Source of the DNA: Algoriphagus sp. | GTDB lineage: Bacteria > Bacteroidota > Bacteroidia > Cytophagales > Cyclobacteriaceae | DNA length: 64,000 nt | Direction of reading: 5' to 3' | NCBI RefSeq assembly: GCF_029254265.1 | Contig: NZ_JAQWXX010000027.1 | Coordinates: 42,115-106,114, forward strand | Shown: positions 1-9,752 of the stretch, in pieces | How the letters are laid out: each line of letters begins with the position of its first letter | Numbering within the stretch: the stretch's first letter is position 1 | Translations under genes and position numbers: made by a program | Notes under the pieces: generated by a model | What the model saw: only the letters and a program-made list of their open reading frames with translations | Databases searched by the model: none | What the model was told of the DNA's origin: nothing

Positions 1-1278
1 AATCCAAACACTTCCTTGATAAAAAACCCCTTCCATTTGAGCATAGGAATCAGCTAATCCAGCCCAGGCCAAAGCAAAATCTTCATCAATCTCTATTGCC
101 TTTTTAAAGTTTGCGATGGCTTCAAAATTCCTAGGTAATTCATACTCATAGTAAAGCTCTCTGCCTTTAAGGTATTCCTCGTAGGCCTCAAAACTTTCCG
201 TTGGCCTCTTTTTTAACTGATTTATTTCATCCAAAGTCACATTTGCTTTCAACTTTGCTGCGATTTCTTCAGCTATAGTAGATTGAATTTCAAAGAGATC
301 ATCGATCTGATCTAAATCGAATGTTTCTGCCCAAAGGGCTTGATTAGAATTTACATCAATAAGTTGAACTCTGATTCGAATTTTCTCTCCGGCCCATTGC
401 ACACTTCCTTCCAATAAAGTGCTGACTCCAAGCGAAAAAGCGATTTCAGCATTACTCTCTTGAGAATTTTTATACAATACTGTACTAGATCTTGAAATTA
501 CTCTTAAGGAGTTTATTTTGGAAAGTTGCGTAATGATATCTTCTGTAAGACCATCGCTGAAGTATTCCTTTGTCGGATCTGCATTCAGATTTTTCAGAGG
601 AAGAACTGCAACTGATTTGTCGTTTTCCCAAGGATTAGTGGGATTGAGAAGGATTGTCCAAATCAAAAAACCTATAACTCCTATCAGCGCTACGATCCCA
701 ATCCAATATTTCCAAGGGTTTCGCTCTTGAAATTTGACTGTGCGGATCATTTCCTGGCGCTTTGGAACAGCTAGGATATCATTTGTCAACGCAAAAAGCT
801 CCAGCTTTCGAGCAACATTCTTCAGATCAAAATAACCCAGATTAATGCATGGGAATATTAGTTTATCCTTGATTAGAAGTAGAACTTCTTTCGAAAATAA
901 AATGCAGGAAGGCACACCGATGCTTTGTATTCTTGAAGCTACATTAACAGCATCCCCGAACACATCATTGTTTTCAAAAATAATTTCTCCAGAATGAAGC
1001 CCAATTCTCAGTTTAACTTCTGGATCATCATGCCAAAGGTTTTGAATCTCCAGACTTGCGTTCAAGGAATCCTCTGCAGTTTCAAAAACAGCCAGAATTC
1101 CATCTCCAAGTTCTTTGATAAGTCGGCCATTGTGCTTTTCAAATGCTTGCTGGTGAAAAGAAACATTCTTTTTCATCAGCTCAAAGGCTCTATCCTCGTC
1201 CTTTCCCATCAAGAGTGTGTAGCCAACAATATCTGAGAAAAATACGACCGAAAGTTGTCTCTTAAGGGGTTGATTCAT
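1..1278 (-). CDS. Adenylate/guanylate cyclase with TolB-like and TPR regions (partial)
   Basis: Reading the minus strand from an ATG at 1278 gives an open frame of 426 codons that runs off the left edge, so the C-terminus is missing. Residues 8-130 are a class III nucleotide cyclase domain: metal-binding Asp in FSDIVG (D16), the IKELGD segment (K55, D59) and NVASR with the transition-state Asn112 and Arg116. K55 and D105 occupy the purine-specifying positions and suggest ATP rather than GTP, by family analogy. A membrane segment follows at about 190-209. A TolB/FlgO-like part starting SVAVLPL and the first TPR-like helices come next. This CHD-TM-TolB-TPR layout is common in Bacteroidota. The cyclase domain is therefore cytoplasmic and the TPR part probably periplasmic. 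The input signal is unknown. Confidence 0.88.
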   Translation of the reverse strand, partial: MNQPLKRQLSVVFFSDIVGYTLLMGKDEDRAFELMKKNVSFHQQAFEKHNGRLIKELGDGILAVFETAEDSLNASLEIQNLWHDDPEVKLRIGLHSGEIIFENNDVFGDAVNVASRIQSIGVPSCILFSKEVLLLIKDKLIFPCINLGYFDLKNVARKLELFALTNDILAVPKRQEMIRTVKFQERNPWKYWIGIVALIGVIGFLIWTILLNPTNPWENDKSVAVLPLKNLNADPTKEYFSDGLTEDIITQLSKINSLRVISRSSTVLYKNSQESNAEIAFSLGVSTLLEGSVQWAGEKIRIRVQLIDVNSNQALWAETFDLDQIDDLFEIQSTIAEEIAAKLKANVTLDEINQLKKRPTESFEAYEEYLKGRELYYEYELPRNFEAIANFKKAIEIDEDFALAWAGLADSYAQMEGVFYQGSVWI

Positions 1279-1517
1279 ATACAAAAACTAATTGGGAGTG
1301 CTCTAGTCAATTAGAATAGTTATTTGCGGCTTGGTCTTGCTATTTGTTCTGTCTTTATGAGAAGGCATTCAAAATAATACCTAATCAAAGGTTAAAATAG
1401 GACAAACAATTTTTAATCTCGAATTTATCACGAAGTGAATTTGGATTATTTTAATTTTTTCTGATTTGAAATCTTTAAAACCTTAAAAATTAACAAGCTT
1501 AAACAAGTTTAGATCTG

Positions 1518-2252
1518 CTAGATGGATTTTATTAAAGCTCTGTATTTTTCAGTCAAAACGGTATTTATTTCTTCCCCTTCATCTGAATTAGAACTGCTGA
1601 AGATTTCTGGTTGAAATCCTTGTTTGACTAGTATTTCGGTGGCTTGAACCATTATCGCCTGAACGATTGCTGCTCCAAGGACGGTAGAGGTAGCTCCAAC
1701 CATTGTCGGTAAATCATTTATAGAAATGCTCGCGTCGCCAATCTCCCCAAAATTATCCAAATAAAGATCGCTGACCTCAAAAAGCTTCAATCCAGACGAA
1801 TGCCTTGACTCCACCGATTTGGTATGTTTAAGATTTGTAAGACAGATTACTTTTGCTCCAGCAGCTTTTGCAATTTGAGCCATTTCGATTGAAACGGGAT
1901 TTCTACCTGAATTTGAACTTATGATAAAAACGTCGGATGCTCCAAATTGATATTCTGAAAGAAGTTTTGCTGCGTAACCCTCCATTCGTTCTACTTCAGT
2001 ACTTTTTGAGGCATTTTCATGGAGCATCAAAGCAGGATCCAGAATGGGGATAATTCTGGCAAAGCCACCGGCTCTGTAAAAAATCTCCTCAGCTAAAAGA
2101 TGGGAGTGTCCAGTACCCGATGTAAAAATCCAACCATTTTGTTCTATAGAATCTGCAATCCAAGTTGCTGCTTGCTGGATTTTAATTTTTTGATCAAATG
2201 CTACTTTTAGTTTTTCCGAGATGGTTCTAAAATAGCGTTGGTAGGCTTCCAT
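1518..2252 (-). CDS. SIS-domain protein (UPF0309-like sugar isomerase/phosphosugar-binding)
   Basis: A 244-residue cytoplasmic protein with a single SIS (sugar isomerase) fold. The phosphosugar-binding loops are visible as TSGTGHS near residue 45 and ISSNSGRNP near residue 110, followed by a glycine-rich helix GATSTVLGAAI near 190. This is the SIS_2/UPF0309 type, related to GmhA and MurNAc-6-phosphate etherase folds. Its true substrate is unknown to me. It is the last gene of a minus-strand operon, only 3 bp after the membrane cytochrome, so it probably handles a sugar phosphate connected with what the upstream secreted proteins release or oxidise. That link is inference from position. Confidence 0.8.
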   Translation of the reverse strand: MEAYQRYFRTISEKLKVAFDQKIKIQQAATWIADSIEQNGWIFTSGTGHSHLLAEEIFYRAGGFARIIPILDPALMLHENASKSTEVERMEGYAAKLLSEYQFGASDVFIISSNSGRNPVSIEMAQIAKAAGAKVICLTNLKHTKSVESRHSSGLKLFEVSDLYLDNFGEIGDASISINDLPTMVGATSTVLGAAIVQAIMVQATEILVKQGFQPEIFSSSNSDEGEEINTVLTEKYRALIKSI

Positions 2253-2255
2253 TAT

Positions 2256-4382
2256 TCAATTCACTAAGATTTCATCCACAAAAACCCATCCTTTAGATCC
2301 TGCACCCGGATGCCACTTTGGTAAAGATGCAATGGGATAAAGCTTAATTCGTATTGCTTCATATTCAACTTTAGAAATATCATATTGAAGCATTCTAGAT
2401 CTTGGTAATTCCACTTTCTGGGATTGCTCAGGTACTTCATTTATAATAGTAGTCCAAGCTCCGTTTTTAAAACCTTTTATTTCTACAGAAGCAGGAGGGA
2501 ATATATATGCTCCTTCATGGTAGAGCAACCCAATCACCAATTCAGAATAGTTAACATCTGAATTCAGCGTCATTTCAAGTTCCAAAGCTTCATCTTGGAA
2601 ACCAAGCCATTCTCCGGTAGTATGATTGTTTTGACCCTTGATTTGATCGAATAGTGTAGCAGCACCATTAGCTTTATACTGTTTGTTTGGAGTGCTTAGT
2701 AATTTGTATTCGGTAGGCGTCAGTCCCGATTTAAGAAATTGAAAATTGGCTTCAGGAGATCCAATCCAGTCTTTTGCAAATACTTTGGTGCGGAAAGTAC
2801 TTGTCTTTTTTATCCAAATTGGTTCTTTATAAACTTCACTAGTTAAGCTATCTGGTTCTGATCCATCGAGTGTGTAGCGAATCTCAACTGTTTTGATAGG
2901 GTGAGTAATAACCACTTCCATACTATCTCTAAACATCATTTTGTCAAAACTCACCTTTGGGGAATTCAAAGGATAAATAGTGCTACTGCCGTCAAATCCA
3001 AAGTCAATTTCTGTATTTACTAACTTAGATTTTAAGCTGCTTTGATCTGATGAGGACAGTCCAGTCTGCCATAAATAGAGACTGATGAGCTGATCCATTT
3101 CACCCAATGATCTCAAAGCATCTGAATCGATTTTGTTGCCTGAAAGTGCTAAATGCTTCAATGTTTTGATTAAAGCTAAAACTTCTATCTGCTTAGAATC
3201 CAGATCTGTAAAATTAGCTTGAACTTCCTCTAAATGACTTAATTCTTTTAAAACAGAAAGATCTGCACCTGCCAAAGGCATTTTGTTCAAATTGAGTTTA
3301 ACTACTTGGTCTTTTATTTTTTTAAGATCATTTAGTGAAGCGGGATCAAAAGCGGCAATCCCAAAATAGGAAACTTCCAATGCAGGAGACTCAGGATAGA
3401 TTGCTTCGACTTTTCGGAAGAAATTATTTAACTCTTTTATATCTGAATAATCAGCCGATTCGAACGTATAGGTTTTCTTTGAGTCAAATTTTTTAGATGC
3501 TAAAACAAAAAGTTTATTCTCCGGAGCAATTTCCACCACTTTTTGTTCGAATGAAGCCCCATTTGCAACCCATTCTGTTAATATTTCTAACTCTTCTTCG
3601 GTAAGTTGGGCCTTGTTCTTTGGAGGCATATGCTTCTTTTCCTCCATTGGAAGATCTATTCGCTGGATTAAAAGTGAATTTTTAAAATCTCCTGCTAAAA
3701 CAAATGGTCCGGATTTTCCTCCTTTTTGTAATCCCTCGATATGATCCATCCGAAGTTCTCCTTTGATTTTCCCTTCTTTATGGCAACTCATACACTTGTT
3801 CTCTAAAATTGGCAGTACCATATCATTGAAAACTTCTGCTTCTGCCAGCGGAGTGATTTCAGCTTCTTTTTCTTGAATAGGTGCCAATAGGAAGTCTTGG
3901 CCATGAGTAATGTTAGCTCCCCAATGCCCCGTAGCTGTTATTCCAGCAGCAAGCAAAAGACTGATTGGTTTCAGGACTTTTTTTGGTTGATCTCTAAAAA
4001 AATATAAACCCGTACATAAATAAAACACAGCAACTCCCGACCATTGATGCCAAAGGATTGCGTCTCCATCATAATCTTCTCTGGCCAAAATTAAACCTGC
4101 GACAACTGTAAGCCCCGCGAAATTACAACCAGCTAGTAATGCTAAATCTCCAATTTTTTTGAAATCTGGTTTTTGGTCAACTTCTGGTATCCAAGTAAAT
4201 AAAAGACCTAAAAGTAGCAGAACGATAGGAAAATGAAGAAGTAGCGGATGGCTTCTCCCAATCACTTGAACCCAATCTGGAAGTAATAACCGATCTGCAC
4301 CCAACGCTAAAACAAGGACTAACCCAACCCAAATAAAAAGGACATTCTCAAGAAGAGATTTTAGAGATAGAGATTTGAGCAT
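2256..4382 (-). CDS. Membrane-anchored c-type cytochrome with DUF2231-like, LRR and chitobiase-C-like domains
   Basis: A 708-residue mosaic. Residues 1-160 carry about five hydrophobic helices of the DUF2231-like type. A planctomycete-type cytochrome c domain follows, with heme motif CMSCH near residue 196 and a distal Met candidate in the MPPKNKA segment. Residues about 330-430 hold short leucine-rich repeats (LKHLALSGNKI). A CHB_HEX_C_1-like beta-sandwich (IRYTLDGSEPDS) lies at about 490-550, and the C-terminal 120 residues resemble a carbohydrate-binding jelly roll. The heme and beta-sandwich parts should be periplasmic. It lies between a DUF1501 gene (6 bp upstream) and the SIS gene (3 bp downstream). 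Such proteins are known from Planctomycetes, Verrucomicrobia and Bacteroidota, but I know of no biochemical role. Confidence 0.82.
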   Translation of the reverse strand: MLKSLSLKSLLENVLFIWVGLVLVLALGADRLLLPDWVQVIGRSHPLLLHFPIVLLLLGLLFTWIPEVDQKPDFKKIGDLALLAGCNFAGLTVVAGLILAREDYDGDAILWHQWSGVAVFYLCTGLYFFRDQPKKVLKPISLLLAAGITATGHWGANITHGQDFLLAPIQEKEAEITPLAEAEVFNDMVLPILENKCMSCHKEGKIKGELRMDHIEGLQKGGKSGPFVLAGDFKNSLLIQRIDLPMEEKKHMPPKNKAQLTEEELEILTEWVANGASFEQKVVEIAPENKLFVLASKKFDSKKTYTFESADYSDIKELNNFFRKVEAIYPESPALEVSYFGIAAFDPASLNDLKKIKDQVVKLNLNKMPLAGADLSVLKELSHLEEVQANFTDLDSKQIEVLALIKTLKHLALSGNKIDSDALRSLGEMDQLISLYLWQTGLSSSDQSSLKSKLVNTEIDFGFDGSSTIYPLNSPKVSFDKMMFRDSMEVVITHPIKTVEIRYTLDGSEPDSLTSEVYKEPIWIKKTSTFRTKVFAKDWIGSPEANFQFLKSGLTPTEYKLLSTPNKQYKANGAATLFDQIKGQNNHTTGEWLGFQDEALELEMTLNSDVNYSELVIGLLYHEGAYIFPPASVEIKGFKNGAWTTIINEVPEQSQKVELPRSRMLQYDISKVEYEAIRIKLYPIASLPKWHPGAGSKGWVFVDEILVN

Positions 4383-4388
4383 GGATTT

Positions 4389-5843
4389 CTAGGCAATAAT
4401 ATCTTTAACAACCTTTCCTGATACGTCGGTCAATCGGTAGCGCCTTCCCAGATGTTTATAAGTCATTCGCTCATGATCTATTCCCATCAAATTCATTACG
4501 GTGGCTTGGAAATCGTGTACATGAACAGGGTTTTCTGCAATGTTGTAGCCGAATTCATCTGTCTCTCCGTAGACCATTCCTGATTTTACACCGCCACCAG
4601 CCATCCAAATTGAAAATGCTCTAGGGTGATGATCACGTCCATAATTGTCAGCTAGAATTTTTCCCTGACAATAATTTGTTCGACCAAATTCTCCTCCCCA
4701 AATCACTAAAGTTTCATCCAGTAATCCACGTTGCTTTAAGTCAGTAATCAAAGCCGCTGATGCCTGATCGACATCTTGGGCTTGAAGGGCCATTTCATTT
4801 GGAAGATTTCCGTGCTGGTCCCAGCCTTGATGGTAAAGCTGTACGAATCGTACGCCACTTTCTGAAAGCTTCCTTGCTAAAAGACAATTTGCTGCATAAG
4901 TGCCTGGAACGAGGCAATCTGGGCCATAAAGTTTGATGATGCTATCTGGTTCTTTTGAAACGTCTGTCATTTCAGGGACAGCAGTTTGCATGCGGAAAGC
5001 CATTTCATATTGCTGAACTTTTGCGGTAATCTCAGGGTCATTGAATTCCCGATAGCTCAGATCGTTCATTGCAGCGATTTGATCAAGCATTTTTCGGCGT
5101 TCATCCCGACTCATTTTATCAGGATCTTTTAAATAGAGCACCGGATCCTCAGAATTTGAAAACTGAACACCCTGATGTGTTGCGTCTAAAAATCCATTAC
5201 TCCAAAGTTTGGAATAAACACCTTGCCCATTTCCTCTTCCTCGACTCAGCAAAACGCAAAATGCAGGCAGATTGCTGTTTTCGCTTCCTAAACCATAACT
5301 CAACCAACTTCCCATGCTTGGTCTATTTCCAACTTGTGCTCCCGTCTGGAAAAAAGTCAAGGCTGGATCGTGATTAATAGCTTCTGTATGCATGGATTTG
5401 ATGATGCAAATATCATCCACGATTTTTGAAGTATGTGGGAAAATTGATGAAATCCAAGCTCTGGATTGTCCGTATTGTTGAAATGGAAAATAGGAACCAA
5501 CCAAGGGGAATGAAGTTTGACCAGCAGTCATTCCTGTTAATCTTTGCCCTCCTCGAATAGATTCTGGAAGTTCTTTCCCCATTTGCTGATTAAGCAATGG
5601 CTTGTAGTCAAAGGTTTCTAATTGACTCGGAGCTCCATTCTGAAATAGGTAAATGACTCTCTTTGCCTTTGGAGCAAAATGAGGCAAAGCATTCATAAGA
5701 TCTTCCTCGGCGGATTCTTTTCCCGAAAACAAATCCGGAATCAGCAAGGAACCCAAAGCAGCACTTCCTACTCCCAAACTTAATCTGGATAGAAATTTTC
5801 GCCGGTTTAAATTTAACCCTTGTTCTAATTCTTCCTTTTCCAT
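4389..5843 (-). CDS. DUF1501 family protein with Tat-type signal
   Basis: A 484-residue member of the DUF1501 family, which has an alkaline-phosphatase/sulfatase-like fold. The N-terminus has a twin-arginine motif (NRRKFLS, R14-R15) before a hydrophobic stretch, so export folded through Tat is likely. Family features include FLFQNGAPSQLETFDYKP near residue 65, TGAQVGNRPSMGSWL near 170, WGGEFGRT near 385 and GRDHHP near 405; the Asp/His residues of the last two could bind metal. DUF1501 proteins are almost always next to DUF1549/DUF1553 cytochromes, as here with a 1-bp gap. The enzymatic activity is undefined; a hydrolase of secreted sugar esters is a guess from the fold. Confidence 0.85.
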   Translation of the reverse strand: MEKEELEQGLNLNRRKFLSRLSLGVGSAALGSLLIPDLFSGKESAEEDLMNALPHFAPKAKRVIYLFQNGAPSQLETFDYKPLLNQQMGKELPESIRGGQRLTGMTAGQTSFPLVGSYFPFQQYGQSRAWISSIFPHTSKIVDDICIIKSMHTEAINHDPALTFFQTGAQVGNRPSMGSWLSYGLGSENSNLPAFCVLLSRGRGNGQGVYSKLWSNGFLDATHQGVQFSNSEDPVLYLKDPDKMSRDERRKMLDQIAAMNDLSYREFNDPEITAKVQQYEMAFRMQTAVPEMTDVSKEPDSIIKLYGPDCLVPGTYAANCLLARKLSESGVRFVQLYHQGWDQHGNLPNEMALQAQDVDQASAALITDLKQRGLLDETLVIWGGEFGRTNYCQGKILADNYGRDHHPRAFSIWMAGGGVKSGMVYGETDEFGYNIAENPVHVHDFQATVMNLMGIDHERMTYKHLGRRYRLTDVSGKVVKDIIA

Positions 5844-5844
5844 A

Positions 5845-8160
5845 TTAAATTTTGGTAATCGTTTCTTCTAAATTATAAATACTAACTATGACCTGCATCA
5901 AAGCGGCTGTCTCGGCATTTACTGCGGACTCCTCAAGTGGATATTCTCCTACTTCGAGAGTAGGTCTTATTTGCTTTTCATCTGATTGAAATCGCTCCAA
6001 CTGATCTTCATAGTATTCCAGTAATAGTTGATGTTCTTTTGAACTCATTTCTCTACTGACGATCCTTAGAAAAGCTTGGTCAATTGACTTTTCTGCGTCC
6101 ATCTCCTTGAGTAGGGATGAAGCTAGTACTCTTGATGCCTCCAATACCATCGGGTCATTCATCATTACCAAAGCTTGGAGTGGGGTATTAGTCCTGTTTC
6201 TGGAGATTTCGCATCGATCACGGTTACTGCCATCAAAAATGATGGCTTTGGGAGGCGGGACAGTTAGTTTGATGAAATTATAAATTCCTCTACGGTACAG
6301 ATCACTTCCTTTGTCTTGTACATAAGTTGCAAGGACACCTCGACCTGAAGTAGCAGATTCCCAGATTCCTTCTGGTTGGTAAGGTTTTACACTTGGTCCC
6401 CCGATTTTTTGGTGGAGCAATCCACTACTAGCCAAAACCAAATCCTGTATGTTTTCAGCAGGTAACCGAAGCCTAGGCGCTCTTGCTAAATAAACATTCT
6501 CTGGATCGATATTTAGATGATTATCTGTGATTTTTGCTGATTGACGATAGGTAGACGACATTAAAATCTGTTTGATTAATCGCTTGATATCCCAACCATT
6601 TTCCATAAAATCTACTGCCAACCAGTCCAAAAGTTCAGGATGACTAGGCAGATCTCCTTGCATCCCAAAATCTCCAGCAGATTTTACAATGCCCGTTCCA
6701 AACAATTCTTGCCAGATTAGATTAACAAAAACGCGGGAGGTAAGTGGGTTGTCAGGGTCTGTAATCCATTTAGCAAGTCCAAGACGATTTTTTTCTAAGT
6801 CCTGAGAAAAAGGCAAGATGGATTTAGGGGTGCCGGGATCCACTGCAACAGTAGGTGCATCGTAAACCCCTCTGTCCAGAATGAAAGTGGTTCTGCTTTC
6901 TTCACCATCCAATTCATCCATAACAGATACGCTTAATTTGGTGGTGTCTTTATGATTGATAAAACTCATCACCCCACTCAAATCCTCCTGATCTACCCAA
7001 AGGATCGGGGTCTTGGCAGGTTTGGAAATACTTACATCTCCTTCATATCCTTTTTCGGGACTGTTGTTGAAAAAGGCATAAAATTGATAATATTCTTTTT
7101 GGGAAAAGGGATCGTATTTATGATCATGGCACTGTGCACATTCCATCGTGATGCCAAGTAGCCCTTTACTGATCGTATTTGTTTTATCCAGGACATATTC
7201 AACTCTGTATTCCTCATCTATTACGCCACCTTCTTCTGTGTATTTGTGATTTCTATTGAATGCGGTTGCTAAAATTTGCTCCTTATTCGCATTTGGCATT
7301 AAGTCTCCAGCAAGTTGCCAAGTAATAAATTCGTCGTAGGGTAGGTTTTGGTTAAATGCATGAATCACCCAGTCTCGATAGGGCCACTGCGTACGGATAT
7401 TGTCATCTTGGTACCCATAACTATCAGCGTAGCGAGAAATATCCATCCAAAGCACTCCAAGTTTCTCACCGAAGGTGGGCTCATTCAATAGTCCATCAAC
7501 TAAATCTTCATAGGAGCTTTCTCCGCTGAAATCTCCAAATCTATGCAATAATTCCGGGCTGGGAGGGAGGCCTGTGAGATCTAGGCTAACTCGTTTAATG
7601 AGTTCATTAGGTTTTGCTTCGGGATTAGGCTGAAGCCCTTTTTCGACTATTTTCTTATAGGTAAAGAAATCGATCTCATTTGTTCCCCATTTTTTATTTT
7701 TGGGTACTTCAGTCTTTTTTGGTTTTACAAAAGCCCAATGAGGTTCATATTTAGCTCCTTGCTCAATCCAAGTTTTGATCAAAGCTATCTCACCCTCAGA
7801 AAGTGAAAGGTTAGATTCTGGTGGCGGCATCAACTCTCCTGGATCTTCTGAAATAATCCTATGGTAGAGTATCGACTCCTCTAAATTGCCGGAAACCAAA
7901 GCAAACTTACCTTTGGATTCTTTAAGAGCTGCAAATGCTCCTTCTTCTGTATCTAATCTAAGGTCTGATTCACGTTTGTTTGCGTCGGGACCGTGACAGG
8001 CAAAGCACTTGTCAGAAAGAATTGGTCTAATGTGAAAATTATAACTGATTTGCTCTCCATTACTTAACTCAATGGAATCTGCTTGCTTTGTGGTGCAGTT
8101 CCAAGCGCATAATGTAATAATCAGTAAAAAAAAAGATTCGATTTTGAGAAGTGATTTCAT
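5845..8160 (-). CDS. PSCyt1-DUF1549-DUF1553 cytochrome lipoprotein
   Basis: A 771-residue secreted protein. The N-terminus is a lipoprotein signal ending WNC (C22). An N-terminal planctomycete cytochrome c domain has CFACHGPD at about residue 52 and a PPPE segment that may provide the distal ligand. The DUF1549 (PSCyt2) domain spans about 155-370 and contains a second CxxCH (CAQCHDHKYDP, about 340). The C-terminal DUF1553 (PSD1) domain includes the diagnostic RTNTPLQALVMMND. Two potential hemes on an envelope lipoprotein suggest electron transfer coupled to oxidation of an unknown substrate. It is the first gene of the four-gene operon. The start is supported by the signal peptide. Confidence 0.87.
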   Translation of the reverse strand: MKSLLKIESFFLLIITLCAWNCTTKQADSIELSNGEQISYNFHIRPILSDKCFACHGPDANKRESDLRLDTEEGAFAALKESKGKFALVSGNLEESILYHRIISEDPGELMPPPESNLSLSEGEIALIKTWIEQGAKYEPHWAFVKPKKTEVPKNKKWGTNEIDFFTYKKIVEKGLQPNPEAKPNELIKRVSLDLTGLPPSPELLHRFGDFSGESSYEDLVDGLLNEPTFGEKLGVLWMDISRYADSYGYQDDNIRTQWPYRDWVIHAFNQNLPYDEFITWQLAGDLMPNANKEQILATAFNRNHKYTEEGGVIDEEYRVEYVLDKTNTISKGLLGITMECAQCHDHKYDPFSQKEYYQFYAFFNNSPEKGYEGDVSISKPAKTPILWVDQEDLSGVMSFINHKDTTKLSVSVMDELDGEESRTTFILDRGVYDAPTVAVDPGTPKSILPFSQDLEKNRLGLAKWITDPDNPLTSRVFVNLIWQELFGTGIVKSAGDFGMQGDLPSHPELLDWLAVDFMENGWDIKRLIKQILMSSTYRQSAKITDNHLNIDPENVYLARAPRLRLPAENIQDLVLASSGLLHQKIGGPSVKPYQPEGIWESATSGRGVLATYVQDKGSDLYRRGIYNFIKLTVPPPKAIIFDGSNRDRCEISRNRTNTPLQALVMMNDPMVLEASRVLASSLLKEMDAEKSIDQAFLRIVSREMSSKEHQLLLEYYEDQLERFQSDEKQIRPTLEVGEYPLEESAVNAETAALMQVIVSIYNLEETITKI

Positions 8161-8346
8161 TTACAGCAATGGAAATAGAATACAAAATATAGGGATATTT
8201 GCATTTACTTCCATCATGGATTATTGAAAAATTAAACGAAGTCTTACTTGTAAGTCAATTTTTTTTGAAAATAAAAAAATAAACTTTCATTGTTCTTTTC
8301 CAGAATATCAAAAAGTGATTTAGGTTTTCGACAAAAATAATGGTAA

Positions 8347-8378
8347 GAAAAAAGCCAGCTGTTATCGCAGCTGGCTTT
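8347..8378 (-). terminator. Intrinsic terminator after accC
   Basis: Inverted repeat AGCCAGCTG (8353-8361) / CAGCTGGCT (8368-8376) with a 6-nt loop, followed on the minus strand by a run of T. It lies a few bases beyond the accC stop and closes the fabH-efp-accB-accC unit. Confidence 0.85.
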
Positions 8379-8382
8379 TGAT

Positions 8383-9732
8383 TTACTTTTTGATTACTGA
8401 AAAATCGAAGTCTTCCAGAAATTTTGTAGTGAAGTCCCCTTCAATAAACTTCTTATCATTTAAGAGTGCAATGTGAAAAGGGATAGTTGTTTTAATTCCA
8501 TCAATTACAAATTCTTCAAGAGCTCTTTTCATCCGTACAATGACTTCATCTCTGGATTGACCACTTACAATTAGTTTGGCAATCATTGAGTCATAATTCG
8601 GAGGGATCACATAGCCTGCATAAACGTGAGAATCTATTCTAACACCTCTTCCTCCCGGAATGTGTAAGTTTTGGATCTTACCTGGACTTGGTCTGAAACC
8701 ATGAGCAGGATCTTCGGCATTGATTCTACATTCCATCGCATATAGCTTTGGATAATAGTTTCTTCCACTTATCGGTTCACCTGCAGCTACTTTGATCTGT
8801 TCTTTAATAAGGTCAAAATCAGTTACCTCTTCAGTAATAGGATGTTCTACCTGAATTCGGGTATTCATCTCCATGAAATAGAAATTTCTGTTTTTGTCTA
8901 CTAGAAATTCTATCGTACCAGCACCTTCATATTTGATAGCTTCTGCACCTTTGATAGCTGCTTTTCCCATAGCCTCACGAAGGTCATCCGTAATAAAAGG
9001 TGAAGGGGTTTCTTCTACTAGCTTCTGGTGTCTTCTCTGAATTGAGCAATCTCGCTCTGAAAGATGACAAGCTTTACCAGTGCTGTCTCCAATGATTTGG
9101 ATTTCTATATGTCTTGGTTCCTCTACATATTTTTCCAGATACAAGCCGTCGTTTCCGAAAGCGGCACCAGATTCCATACGAGCATCATCCCAAGCTTTTT
9201 TAAATTCCTTTTCTTCCCGTACGATTCGCATTCCTCGTCCACCACCTCCGGCGGTAGCCTTCAAAATGATTGGATAACCCATTTCCTTGGCAATCTTTAC
9301 GCCATCTTCAATGGAGCTTAAAAGTCCTTCGGAGCCTGGGATTGTAGGGACGCCTGCCGCTTTCATGGTTGCCTTAGCCGTAGCCTTGTCACCCATTTTG
9401 TCAATCATGTCAGCACTTGCACCTATGAATTTGATTCCGTATTCATCACAGATTTTTGAAAATTCTGCATTTTCAGAAAGGAAACCGTATCCTGGATGAA
9501 TCGCATCTGCATTAGTGATTTCAGCAGCAGCAATTATTCTTGGAATGTTTAAGTAAGATTCTTTACTTGGGGCAGGACCGATGCAAACAGCTTCATCTGC
9601 AAAGCGAACGTGTAAGCTGTCTTTATCCACTGTTGAATAAACAGCCACAGTTTTAATCCCCATTTCCTTACAGGTACGGATGATTCGAAGGGCTATTTCT
9701 CCTCTATTAGCTATTAATATTTTTGAAAACAC
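8383..9732 (-). CDS. accC: Acetyl-CoA carboxylase biotin carboxylase subunit
   Basis: A 449-residue biotin carboxylase, the usual AccC length. It carboxylates the biotin on AccB using ATP and bicarbonate. The N-terminal domain begins [17 protein letters not shown]. The ATP-grasp domain has the glycine-rich loop [10 protein letters not shown] near residue 163, the [12 protein letters not shown] segment near 228 and the catalytic stretch [15 protein letters not shown] near 281-295. The C-terminal domain includes [11 protein letters not shown]. It follows accB by 20 bp, so the two are co-transcribed. A terminator lies immediately downstream. The carboxyltransferase subunits are not in this window. 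Confidence 0.97.
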   Translation of the reverse strand: MFSKILIANRGEIALRIIRTCKEMGIKTVAVYSTVDKDSLHVRFADEAVCIGPAPSKESYLNIPRIIAAAEITNADAIHPGYGFLSENAEFSKICDEYGIKFIGASADMIDKMGDKATAKATMKAAGVPTIPGSEGLLSSIEDGVKIAKEMGYPIILKATAGGGGRGMRIVREEKEFKKAWDDARMESGAAFGNDGLYLEKYVEEPRHIEIQIIGDSTGKACHLSERDCSIQRRHQKLVEETPSPFITDDLREAMGKAAIKGAEAIKYEGAGTIEFLVDKNRNFYFMEMNTRIQVEHPITEEVTDFDLIKEQIKVAAGEPISGRNYYPKLYAMECRINAEDPAHGFRPSPGKIQNLHIPGGRGVRIDSHVYAGYVIPPNYDSMIAKLIVSGQSRDEVIVRMKRALEEFVIDGIKTTIPFHIALLNDKKFIEGDFTTKFLEDFDFSVIKK

Positions 9733-9752
9733 AAGTCTTATTTTTTAGAAAA

